Source: Desulfobacterales bacterium (lineage in GTDB: Bacteria > Desulfobacterota > Desulfobacteria > Desulfobacterales > Desulfobacteraceae). From it: a stretch of DNA of 5,698 nucleotides. The DNA lies in contig JAKSAU010000982.1 of NCBI GenBank assembly GCA_022361535.1, positions 1-5,698 of the forward strand. The letters run 5' to 3'. Both the position numbers and the translations under genes were made by a program. The notes below the pieces were generated by a model. The model was given only the letters and a program-made list of their open reading frames with translations. It made no database searches and had not been told where the DNA came from. Below, piece after piece: positions 1 to 5,698 of the stretch (position 1 is the stretch's first letter; each line of letters starts with the position of its first letter).

Positions 1-373
1 AATAGGACCTGACAATGGAGCAGCGAACTACGGCATGTGCGGGCGGGCCTATCGTCCCCATTTCCTGTTCTCCACCATGCGGGCCAGAACCTCTGTGATG
101 AGCGGCAAAAGTGCAGGCGGTGTTCTGCTTTCCATTGAGCAGGCAAAAAGCCAGAAAAAGGGAATGCCCATGACAGATGAGCAAGTGGCAGCCTTCCAGC
201 AAAAAATGATAGACAAGTATGATGGCGAAGCCCATCCCTTTTTCTGCGGATCCAGGCTGCTCAACGACCGGGTTTTAAAATTCAGTGAAATACGGGACTG
301 GCTCGCATTTGCTTTTGAAGTCAGCCTGCTCAACCCCATAGAGGAACCAACATTCGGTAATTTTAGATTTTAG
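1..373 (+). CDS. Acyl-CoA carboxylase carboxyltransferase (beta) subunit, C-terminal part, 3-methylcrotonyl-CoA carboxylase-like
   Basis: The reading frame is open from the left edge (first full codon at base 2) to TAG at 371-373, giving 123 visible residues. The gene starts upstream; family members are usually about 510-550 residues, so roughly the last quarter is seen. The visible part carries the conserved CT-domain stretch NYGMCGRAYRP, then RARTSVMSGKSAGGVLL (family norm close to ARISVMGGEQAAGVL), a YDGEAHPFF segment matching the usual YEEQGHPYY, and the typical tail PIEEPTFGNFRF (family norm PIPETRFGVFRM). This subunit transfers carboxylate from carboxybiotin to an acyl-CoA in the cytoplasm. 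The 3-methylcrotonyl-CoA assignment rests on resemblance of the tail and on the HMG-CoA-lyase-like gene 82 bp downstream. A propionyl-CoA, geranyl-CoA or glutaconyl-CoA-type enzyme is not excluded, because the substrate-specifying part is largely outside the window. Confidence 0.88.
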   Translation, partial: IGPDNGAANYGMCGRAYRPHFLFSTMRARTSVMSGKSAGGVLLSIEQAKSQKKGMPMTDEQVAAFQQKMIDKYDGEAHPFFCGSRLLNDRVLKFSEIRDWLAFAFEVSLLNPIEEPTFGNFRF

Positions 374-455
374 TACCTTTAAAAATAGCCGGTTTTTTTA
401 TGAAACAATAACCCTGATTTTATTAAGCCAGACTTTAAATAAAAAGGAGAAAACC

Positions 456-1583
456 ATGACAGAATATGATTATTGGAAGATTTTCCCCAGAATGCCTAAA
501 AAAGTCACCATCGGCGATATCACGGTCAGGGACGGGTTCCAGCATCTCGAAAAGTTCATCTCCACCCCGGCCAAGATCACTTACCTTGAAGAATTAATTT
601 TTGCAGGCTGCCGCAACATCGAAGTCACAAACTTAGGCAACCCGAGGCTCATGCCTCAATTTTCCGATGCAGAAGAACTTTTAGCTCACCTGCGTTCGGA
701 TAATTTTGTATCAAGAGCCGCCAAAAAAGGCATTGATATGAATGATGTAACCCTCACCGCCATTACCATCCGGGAAGCATCTGTTGACCGGGCGATCGAA
801 CTTAAAAAAAGAGGGGTTGGGCCAGACCGTGTGCTTATGATGGTCTCAACGGAAGAGCAGCACCACTATGCCAATTCCGGCACCACCCTGCCCAACTACT
901 GGGCAGAAGCAGAACGAAGTATTAAAAAATGCTCGGATGCAGGCATTAAAATGTGCGGTACGGTTTCCACCATCTGGGGCTCTCCAATTGGAGGTGCCAC
1001 AGACATGAAAGATGCTGTAGAGTTTACCAAACACTGGTTGGATATTGGTGCATCCGATATTGAGCATGCTGACCATGACGGGTCTGCATCTGCTCCTGAT
1101 GTATACCGATACTTTTCCATGATCCTGGATGAAATCCCGGATACAAGCCTTCATATTGCTCACTTTCATGAAACCAAACGTGTTGCTTCTGCCTCTGTGT
1201 TGGCAGCACTTCAGGCAGGAATCTGCCACTTTGAAGCTACCTTAGGCGGCCTTGGCGGACAGCCGGCTAATTTTATGGATGACCGACCCATCAAAGGAAC
1301 CGGTGACTACTATTACGATGACGAACGGTTTGTCGGATTAGTCTGCCTTGAAGATACCCTTGTACAAATTGACGAAATGGGTATAGAACATGGTTATGAT
1401 GTAGACAGAATCCTGTGGCTTGGCAAGCAACTGGAAAAAACCGTGGGCACCCGCCTGCGCTCCGAAGCAATGATCAACGGCCGTACGCTCAAGGAAGGCC
1501 ATATGCAGTTTGCCAGGCCTGGATTGTCTCAGCTCAAGGAAAAACTGGGAGAAACACCGGATCAGATACTGCCGGTCTCCTAA
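456..1583 (+). CDS. HMG-CoA-lyase-like DRE-TIM metallolyase (HMGL/pyruvate carboxyltransferase family), divergent active site
   Basis: 375 residues, ATG at 456 with AAGGAGA (444-450) at good spacing. Family features seen in order: RDG at 25-27 (metal-binding Asp and catalytic Arg of the DRE-TIM fold), IEVTNLGNPRLMPQ at 55-68 (catalytic Glu region; HMG-CoA lyase has IEVTSFVSPKWVPQ), HFHET at 236-240 (the HxH metal ligands; HMG-CoA lyase has HCHDT) and GGLGGQP at 264-270. HMG-CoA lyase splits HMG-CoA into acetyl-CoA and acetoacetate, and the carboxylase upstream and acetoacetyl-CoA synthetase downstream fit that. However, the mobile-loop cysteine of GGLGGCP is Gln269, the usual GDTIG motif reads as DHDGS around 206-210, and the segment after the loop is about 17 residues longer than in human HMG-CoA lyase. 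Family membership is secure; the exact reaction is not. It may be a C-C lyase or condensing enzyme acting on a related acyl-CoA. Length is longer than typical bacterial HMG-CoA lyase (about 300). Confidence 0.85.
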   Translation: MTEYDYWKIFPRMPKKVTIGDITVRDGFQHLEKFISTPAKITYLEELIFAGCRNIEVTNLGNPRLMPQFSDAEELLAHLRSDNFVSRAAKKGIDMNDVTLTAITIREASVDRAIELKKRGVGPDRVLMMVSTEEQHHYANSGTTLPNYWAEAERSIKKCSDAGIKMCGTVSTIWGSPIGGATDMKDAVEFTKHWLDIGASDIEHADHDGSASAPDVYRYFSMILDEIPDTSLHIAHFHETKRVASASVLAALQAGICHFEATLGGLGGQPANFMDDRPIKGTGDYYYDDERFVGLVCLEDTLVQIDEMGIEHGYDVDRILWLGKQLEKTVGTRLRSEAMINGRTLKEGHMQFARPGLSQLKEKLGETPDQILPVS

Positions 1584-1599
1584 CCCCGGACCCCAAACC

Positions 1600-1636
1600 G
1601 GTATCCGGCACCCATCGAAAAGGTGTGCCGGGTATC
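1600..1636 (+). repeat. Stem-loop after the lyase-like gene
   Basis: GGTATCCGGCAC (1600-1611) can pair with GTGCCGGGTATC (1625-1636): 12 base pairs including two G-U wobbles, with a 13-base loop. It begins 17 bases after the stop codon of the lyase-like gene. The following bases are A-rich rather than a T-run, so it is not a standard intrinsic terminator. It may protect the 3' end of the upstream transcript or mark a processing site between the lyase and regulator genes. Confidence 0.5.
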
Positions 1637-1732
1637 ATAATTATGAAAAAGCTGGGTCAATAAGCTGCGCTGCTCTCATTGTTCATATTGTTCCCGCTGA
1701 TTCCCGCTTTTTTAAGGACATAAGGAGATGCC

Positions 1733-2368
1733 ATGGAAAAAAAGGACAAAATTCCCCACATCAATGTGGATTATTTTGAAGACCTCACGGGTAATATCAG
1801 CAGTGGCGGTGCCGGAGATGTAGATGAAGTGGGTATCCGTATACGGCAGCTTAGGGAAGAGAGGGGAATTTCTTTAGAGGATCTGTCCAGTCTGACAGGA
1901 TTCGCCGTGGAACGGCTCGAAGACATTGAAAGCGGTAAGGAAAAACCGCAGCTTGGAATGGTAATGAAGCTGTCCAAGGCTCTTGATTCGGCTGTGGGAC
2001 GTCTGGTCTCCGGCATGGGTACAAAATTATATTCCATCACCCGCAAAAACGAACGCAAACATATCTCAAGGTCTGCTTCCAAAACCGGAAAACAGAATGT
2101 GTATTCATATATGAGTCTGGCCCCGGAAGTACAGGGCCGGCACATGGAAGCTTTGATCGTACAGCTTGAAAAAACAGAAGAAAACGAAATATCCGTTCAT
2201 AACGGTGAAGAATTTATATTTGTGTTGGAAGGTACGGCCAACCTGACCATTGCCAAGGATTCCTATGACCTGGAACCTGGTGACTCGGCCTATTATCTGT
2301 CCACCACACCCCATTACCTTACGGCTAAGAGCGATAAAGCCACCATACTTGCGGTTCTTTACGAATAA
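1733..2368 (+). CDS. XRE-family transcriptional regulator with C-terminal cupin domain
   Basis: 211 residues, ATG at 1733 preceded by AAGGAG (1722-1727) five bases away. After a polar N-terminal arm, residues 33-88 form an XRE/Cro-type helix-turn-helix: IRIRQLREERGISLEDLSSL, then a recognition-helix region around 55-66 and the typical IESGKEKPQ turn at 65-73. A linker rich in basic and polar residues (about 100-125) leads to a small cupin_2 domain (about 137-210) with HNGEEFIFVLEG at 156-166, LEPGDSAYYLS at 180-190 and TPHY at 192-195. Proteins of this build bind DNA as dimers and use the cupin barrel as a ligand sensor. The first histidine of the HxH cupin motif is Ser154, so metal binding may be incomplete. 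It stands between the lyase-like and synthetase genes in the same direction and probably controls this locus, perhaps through the palindromes at 2371-2410. Its ligand cannot be read from sequence. Confidence 0.9.
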   Translation: MEKKDKIPHINVDYFEDLTGNISSGGAGDVDEVGIRIRQLREERGISLEDLSSLTGFAVERLEDIESGKEKPQLGMVMKLSKALDSAVGRLVSGMGTKLYSITRKNERKHISRSASKTGKQNVYSYMSLAPEVQGRHMEALIVQLEKTEENEISVHNGEEFIFVLEGTANLTIAKDSYDLEPGDSAYYLSTTPHYLTAKSDKATILAVLYE

Positions 2369-2370
2369 CT

Positions 2371-2410
2371 GCCACGTGGCAAATCAGATTTTCAAATTAT
2401 GATTTGCCAC
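2371..2410. promoter_or_regulatory. Palindrome plus inverted repeat between regulator and synthetase genes, candidate operator
   Basis: GCCACGTGGC (2371-2380) is a perfect 10-bp palindrome. Its right half is also the start of GTGGCAAATCA (2376-2386), which is repeated inverted and without mismatch as TGATTTGCCAC (2400-2410) across a 13-base spacer. Three GCCAC/GTGGC half-sites therefore sit in 40 bp, starting two bases after the regulator stop codon and ending 41 bases before the synthetase start. As DNA it suits binding by a dimeric regulator such as the XRE protein just upstream; as RNA it would form an 11-bp hairpin. No T-run follows, so it is not a normal intrinsic terminator. The operator role is inferred. 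Confidence 0.5.
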
Positions 2411-2439
2411 ATAACAACGCTTGAACGGCTTTGATACGC

Positions 2440-2445
2440 AGGAGG
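2440..2445 (+). promoter_or_regulatory. Ribosome binding site AGGAGG that fixes the synthetase start
   Basis: AGGAGG lies six bases before ATG 2452. The frame is also open from a TTG at 2431, but that codon is upstream of this site and would make the site part of the coding sequence, so ATG 2452 is preferred. Confidence 0.85.
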
Positions 2446-2451
2446 ATAAAA

Positions 2452-4401
2452 ATGTCTGAACTATTGTGGCAACCGTCCCAGGAACGCATTGAATCCACCA
2501 GGATGTACGACTTCATGAACAAGGTCAACGACCGCTTTGACAAAGATTTTTCAAACTATACCCAATTGTGGGAGTGGTCTGTGGATAATCTTGAAGACTT
2601 CTGGGCCATGGCCTGGGATTATTTGGATATTACAGCTTCCGTTCCCTATGAAACTGTGATCACAGATAAAGACAAAATGCCGGGAGCACGTTTTTTTACA
2701 GGCTCCAAGCTTAACTTCGCCGAAAATCTGCTCAAATTTAGAAATGACAATATTGCACTGATCTTCAGGGGAGAAAATGAAGTAAGACGAACCCTGACAT
2801 ACAACCAGCTTTATAATGAGGTTGCCCAGACTGCTTCGGCCTTGAAAAAACTTGGTGTTGTCCCGGGCGACCGGGTAGTGGGCTTTGTGCCTAATATGCC
2901 TGAATCCATTGTTGCCATGCTGGCGGCCACAAGCCTTGGTGCTGTCTGGTCATCGTGCTCGCCTGACTTTGGGATCAAAGGCGTGCTCGACCGGTTTGGG
3001 CAGACCAGGCCTAAGGTACTTTTTACGGCTGACGGGTATTTTTTCAAGGGAAAGCCTTTGGATAGTATCGAACGGATTTCAGGTATTGTAAAGGAACTGC
3101 CTTCCATTGAAAAGATTGTAGTGGTTCCATACATCAGCGATACCCCTGACATTTCAAGCCTGCCCAATGCTGTGCATTTTAAAGATTTCAAAGATGGAAC
3201 AGCCGACACAATTGAGTTTGCCCAGATGGATTTTGATGATCCATTGTATATCATGTACTCCTCCGGCACCACAGGACTGCCAAAGTGTATGGTCCAGAGC
3301 ATTGGCGGCGTGCTCCTTCATCAAAAAAAGGAATTGGTGCTCCACACTGACTTGACTGAAGATGACACCATCTTTTATTTTACCACTTGCGGTTGGATGA
3401 TGTGGAATTGGCTCACCACCGCTTTAAGCACCGGAGCAAGCCTTGTGCTCTACGATGGCAACCCGTTCCATCCGGGCCCGGATGCGTTGTGGCAGATGGC
3501 CCAGGATGAAAACATCACGGTGTTCGGCACTTCGGCAGGTTATATTGAGGCGCTTAAAAATTCAGGCGTCAAGCCTGCAGATCACTTTGAATTGGGCGCA
3601 TTAAAATCCGTGCTCTCAACAGGATCTCCCCTGTCCATTGAAAATTTCAATTTTGTTTACGACCATATTAAGAAGGATATTCAGCTGGCATCCATTTCCG
3701 GGGGGTCTGACCTCAACGGGTGTTTTGCATTGGGCAATCCAATGGGACCGGTGTACGAAGGCGAACTGCAATGCCGTGGCCTTGGCATGAAAGTGTTTGC
3801 CTATGATATGGAAGGAAAACCTGTTGTGGGGGACCAAGGAGAACTTGTATGCACCGCCCCCTTCCCTTCTATGCCTATTTATTTTTGGGGGGATGATGAC
3901 GGCAGCAAGTATCATTCAGCATACTTTGGCCACTATTCAAACACGTGGACTCACGGGGACTTTGTTAAAGTCACACCAAGAGGTGGTATGATCATGTTTG
4001 GCCGGTCCGATGCCACACTTAATCCGGGAGGAGTCCGCATCGGCACCGCAGAAATTTACCGCCGCCTGGACGCCATGATAGAAATTGATGATTCGGTTGT
4101 TGTGGGCCAGCCCTGGAACAGTGATGTCAGGGTTATTCTCTTTGTAAAACTTGCCAAAGGTCTTTCTTTAACACAGGAGCTGGAAGACAGAATCAGATCG
4201 GACATCCGGACACATGCCTCCCCGCGCCATGTTCCTGCCAAAATCATTGAGACACCGGATATCCCGTATACCCTGAATATGAAAAAGGTGGAACTGGCTG
4301 TCCGGCATATGATAGAAGGCAAAGAAGTTAAAAACAAAGATGCGTTGAAAAATCCCGAGTCTTTAGACTTCTTTGGCAACCTGGAGGCCCTGAAATCATA
4401 A
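2452..4401 (+). CDS. Acetoacetyl-CoA synthetase (acetoacetate-CoA ligase, AMP-forming)
   Basis: 649 residues from ATG 2452, the normal length for this family (about 650). It activates acetoacetate with ATP and CoA to acetoacetyl-CoA, AMP and PPi in the cytoplasm. The N-terminal ACAS-type segment has WEWSVDNLEDFWAMAWDY (40-57) and FAENLL (89-94). AMP-binding motifs follow: P-loop YSSGTTGLPK (269-278), TTCGWMMWNW (311-320), SGGSDL (416-421), THGDF (500-504; Asp503 expected to contact the ribose) and GRSDATLNPGGVRIG (517-531). The C-terminal lid carries IPYTLNMKKVELAVR (604-618), the acetoacetyl-CoA synthetase version of the catalytic-lysine motif, with Lys611 the likely catalytic residue. The IPYTLNxKKVE form and the overall length separate it from acetyl-CoA synthetase. 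The glycine usual before that lysine is Met610. Acetoacetate would come from the upstream lyase, so the gene fits leucine/isovalerate or ketone-body use. It is followed after one base by the methyltransferase gene, implying co-transcription. Confidence 0.93.
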   Translation: MSELLWQPSQERIESTRMYDFMNKVNDRFDKDFSNYTQLWEWSVDNLEDFWAMAWDYLDITASVPYETVITDKDKMPGARFFTGSKLNFAENLLKFRNDNIALIFRGENEVRRTLTYNQLYNEVAQTASALKKLGVVPGDRVVGFVPNMPESIVAMLAATSLGAVWSSCSPDFGIKGVLDRFGQTRPKVLFTADGYFFKGKPLDSIERISGIVKELPSIEKIVVVPYISDTPDISSLPNAVHFKDFKDGTADTIEFAQMDFDDPLYIMYSSGTTGLPKCMVQSIGGVLLHQKKELVLHTDLTEDDTIFYFTTCGWMMWNWLTTALSTGASLVLYDGNPFHPGPDALWQMAQDENITVFGTSAGYIEALKNSGVKPADHFELGALKSVLSTGSPLSIENFNFVYDHIKKDIQLASISGGSDLNGCFALGNPMGPVYEGELQCRGLGMKVFAYDMEGKPVVGDQGELVCTAPFPSMPIYFWGDDDGSKYHSAYFGHYSNTWTHGDFVKVTPRGGMIMFGRSDATLNPGGVRIGTAEIYRRLDAMIEIDDSVVVGQPWNSDVRVILFVKLAKGLSLTQELEDRIRSDIRTHASPRHVPAKIIETPDIPYTLNMKKVELAVRHMIEGKEVKNKDALKNPESLDFFGNLEALKS

Positions 4402-4402
4402 T

Positions 4403-5230
4403 ATGGAGCACCTTGTACAAGAGCATTATGCCTGCCCGGATCTGGTTGAAAAGATCCGGGCAGGCCTTGAAAAAACAGGCAAAACCCCTGAAAAGATAAG
4501 CCCAAAAGAATTAGGAGCTGTAGACCAGCTTCACACAGGCGGTGCAGCTGCCACCCTGTCTATTGGTGAGCGCGCCGGGTTGAAACGAGGCGCTGCGGTT
4601 CTTGATGCCGGTTGCGGCATTGGCGGAACGTCACGAGTTTTAGCCGGACATTTTGGCCTGGCTGTCAGCGGCATTGATTTGTCCTACGATTTTATTGATA
4701 CCGCAAAAATCCTGACTCAATGGTGCGGCATGGATCAAACCTGTGACATATCTTTCCGGCAAGGTTCCGTGCTCGAACTCCCCTATGAAACCAATAGCTT
4801 TGATGCAATCTTCTGCCAGCATATCCTTTTGAATATAAAAGAAAAAACAATTGCCTTGTCTGAATTTTCCAGGGTACTCAAACAGGGCGGTAAACTCATC
4901 CTCCATGAAATTGTTGAAGGTCCGGGTCCTGCTCCCATCATGCCCGTACCGTGGGCGAATGATTCTTCCACATCTTTTATAGAACCTTGGGAAATATTGG
5001 AAAAAGAGCTGTCAGATACAGGGTTTTCTCCTACCTATTTTTCAGATGAGACCCAAACCAATGCTGACTGGTGGAAAAAGGTGAATGCCATAAAAAAAGC
5101 TAAGGGCACAAGTCCTTTGAACCCCGGCCTGGTCTTTGGGGACAATGCCAGACTTTTCGGCCCTAATATGGAGCAAAATTTTTCAGCCCAAGCTGTCAGG
5201 TGCATTGAGGCGATATTTACCATAACCTGA
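4403..5230 (+). CDS. Class I SAM-dependent methyltransferase, substrate unknown
   Basis: 275 residues; ATG 4403 lies one base after the synthetase stop, so translation is probably coupled. The only nearby ribosome-binding-like sequence, GGAGG at 4383-4387, is far away (15 bases). The Rossmann core is clear: motif I VLDAGCGIGG (66-75), acidic strand-2 end GIDLS (90-94, Asp92 for the SAM ribose), GSVLELPYETNSFDAIFCQHILLNI (121-145, motifs II-III) and LKQGGKLILHEIVEG (159-173). A segment before motif I, DQLHTGGAAATLSI (41-54), resembles the DQxHTxG..AT region of small-molecule N-methyltransferases such as the glycine/sarcosine type, which hints at a soluble small substrate. The roughly 100 C-terminal residues, rich in Trp, Pro and Asn, are not a domain I recognise. 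Nothing in the acetoacetate pathway needs a methyl transfer, so its function here is open. A perfect hairpin lies within codons 10-21. Confidence 0.85.
   Translation: MEHLVQEHYACPDLVEKIRAGLEKTGKTPEKISPKELGAVDQLHTGGAAATLSIGERAGLKRGAAVLDAGCGIGGTSRVLAGHFGLAVSGIDLSYDFIDTAKILTQWCGMDQTCDISFRQGSVLELPYETNSFDAIFCQHILLNIKEKTIALSEFSRVLKQGGKLILHEIVEGPGPAPIMPVPWANDSSTSFIEPWEILEKELSDTGFSPTYFSDETQTNADWWKKVNAIKKAKGTSPLNPGLVFGDNARLFGPNMEQNFSAQAVRCIEAIFTIT
4430..4465. repeat. Perfect 14-bp inverted repeat inside the start of the methyltransferase gene
   Basis: GCCTGCCCGGATCT (4430-4443) and AGATCCGGGCAGGC (4452-4465) are exact reverse complements separated by 8 bases. The arms are GC-rich, so the RNA hairpin should be very stable. 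It starts 27 bases into the methyltransferase gene and 28 bases after the synthetase stop codon. There is no T-run on either side. It could lower translation or transcription of the methyltransferase relative to the synthetase, or stabilise the synthetase mRNA end; this is inference. Confidence 0.7.
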
Positions 5231-5358
5231 TAAGCACCTTTCAACATCAAACGCCTTCCTTTGCCAATTTATTACCGATTATGATAAAAACGATTATATA
5301 GCTGCGCATTAAACATGCTTGATTGACGCTCAAAGATTAAAAACGTGAAGGAACAAAA

Positions 5359-5698
5359 ATGGCATCAATTATCCAGACCGGTTTGGAACGAATTAAAGAC
5401 AATACACCTTTTGCTATTGCCACCATTATCAGTCACAAAGGGTCCACTCCCCGAACCTCAGGCTCTAAAATGATGGTACAATCGGACAAAACTATATTCG
5501 GAACCATCGGGGGCGGCCTTGTTGAAGCAAAGGTTATTGAAGCTTGTCTGAAACTGATACATGAAACTGAAGAGAAAAAAAGTACTGCTCCACCCTTTAA
5601 GTCCCAAATTTTAAATTTCACCCTGGATCAGGAATCAAAGCAGGGCATGGATATGGTGTGCGGGGGCAGTATCTCAGTCTGGATTCAAGCGTTTATCC
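5359..5698 (+). CDS. XdhC/CoxI-family molybdoenzyme maturation protein, N-terminal part
   Basis: ATG 5359 with AAGGA (5348-5352) six bases upstream; the frame stays open to the right edge, giving 113 residues of an incomplete gene. Family motifs are clear: ATIISHKGSTPR (21-32), GSKMMV (35-40), GTIGGGLVEAKVIEAC (48-63) and MDMVCGGSISVWI (97-109), the last containing the conserved CGG of XdhC proteins. XdhC binds the molybdenum cofactor, helps its sulfuration and delivers it to xanthine dehydrogenase/aldehyde oxidase-type molybdenum hydroxylases. A molybdenum hydroxylase or cofactor gene may therefore lie further downstream. The gap of 128 bp from the methyltransferase gene suggests its own promoter or a looser link to the acetoacetate genes. 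The C-terminal Rossmann domain expected in full-length XdhC (total around 250-350 residues) would be outside the window. Confidence 0.87.
   Translation, partial: MASIIQTGLERIKDNTPFAIATIISHKGSTPRTSGSKMMVQSDKTIFGTIGGGLVEAKVIEACLKLIHETEEKKSTAPPFKSQILNFTLDQESKQGMDMVCGGSISVWIQAFI

Noticed and set aside
378..399. A-run and T-run flanking TAGCCGG after the carboxylase gene, terminator-like
   Set aside because: The possible stem is only about five A-T pairs, too weak for an intrinsic terminator, so read-through into the lyase-like gene remains likely.
846..1229. 127-codon open frame on the minus strand
   Set aside because: Antisense to the conserved core of the lyase-like gene, with no family resemblance.
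2431..2451. Upstream TTG start for the synthetase
   Set aside because: It would place the strong AGGAGG site inside the coding region; ATG 2452 has ideal spacing and a family-like N-terminus.
2811..3302. 163-codon open frame on the minus strand
   Set aside because: It lies antisense within the well-supported synthetase gene, has no recognisable domain, and is best explained as a shadow of that gene's codon use.
3469..3484. Perfect 16-bp palindrome CATCCGGGCCCGGATG
   Set aside because: It encodes the conserved-looking FHPGPDA stretch of the synthetase and has no spacer for a hairpin loop; I treat it as incidental to coding, though exact symmetry of this length is noted.
5231..5358. Promoter-like AT-rich elements (TTACCG with TATATA at 17 bp, and CGATTAT repeated at 5276-5282 and 5291-5297)
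   Set aside because: Matches to the sigma-70 consensus are poor (about half of positions) and the repeat is only 7 bp, so no promoter or operator is called although one is plausible in this gap.

Overview
This window looks like a chromosomal catabolic locus from an anaerobic, moderate-GC bacterium, probably a sulfate reducer of the Desulfobacteraceae or a relative (Desulfobacterota). That placement is an inference from gene content, protein style and strong AGGAG-type ribosome binding sites; no taxonomic marker is present. All six genes lie on the + strand, and the first and last are cut by the window edges.

Layout: (1) 1-373, the C-terminal end of a biotin-dependent acyl-CoA carboxylase carboxyltransferase (beta) subunit, closest in style to 3-methylcrotonyl-CoA carboxylase. 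(2) 456-1583, an HMG-CoA-lyase-like DRE-TIM metallolyase in which two family signature motifs are altered. (3) 1733-2368, an XRE helix-turn-helix regulator with a C-terminal cupin domain. (4) 2452-4401, a full-length acetoacetyl-CoA synthetase. (5) 4403-5230, a class I SAM-dependent methyltransferase one base after gene 4. (6) 5359 to the end, the N-terminal part of an XdhC/CoxI-family molybdoenzyme maturation factor.

How they could work together (inference): the carboxylase, the lyase-like protein and the synthetase fit the lower part of leucine/isovalerate breakdown. 3-Methylcrotonyl-CoA would be carboxylated, then hydrated by an enzyme not in this window, then cleaved to acetyl-CoA and acetoacetate. 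Acetoacetate would be re-activated with ATP and CoA to acetoacetyl-CoA for thiolysis. The cupin regulator may sense a pathway acid or CoA ester. The methyltransferase and XdhC have no obvious role in this route.

The most interesting points are: the lyase-like protein lacks the family's catalytic cysteine (Gln at 269) and the GDTxG motif; an inverted repeat with an overlapping palindrome sits between the regulator and synthetase genes; and a perfect 14-bp hairpin lies just inside the methyltransferase gene. Intergenic stretches are all under 150 bp. I saw no tRNA, rRNA, CRISPR, insertion sequence or convincing intrinsic terminator.
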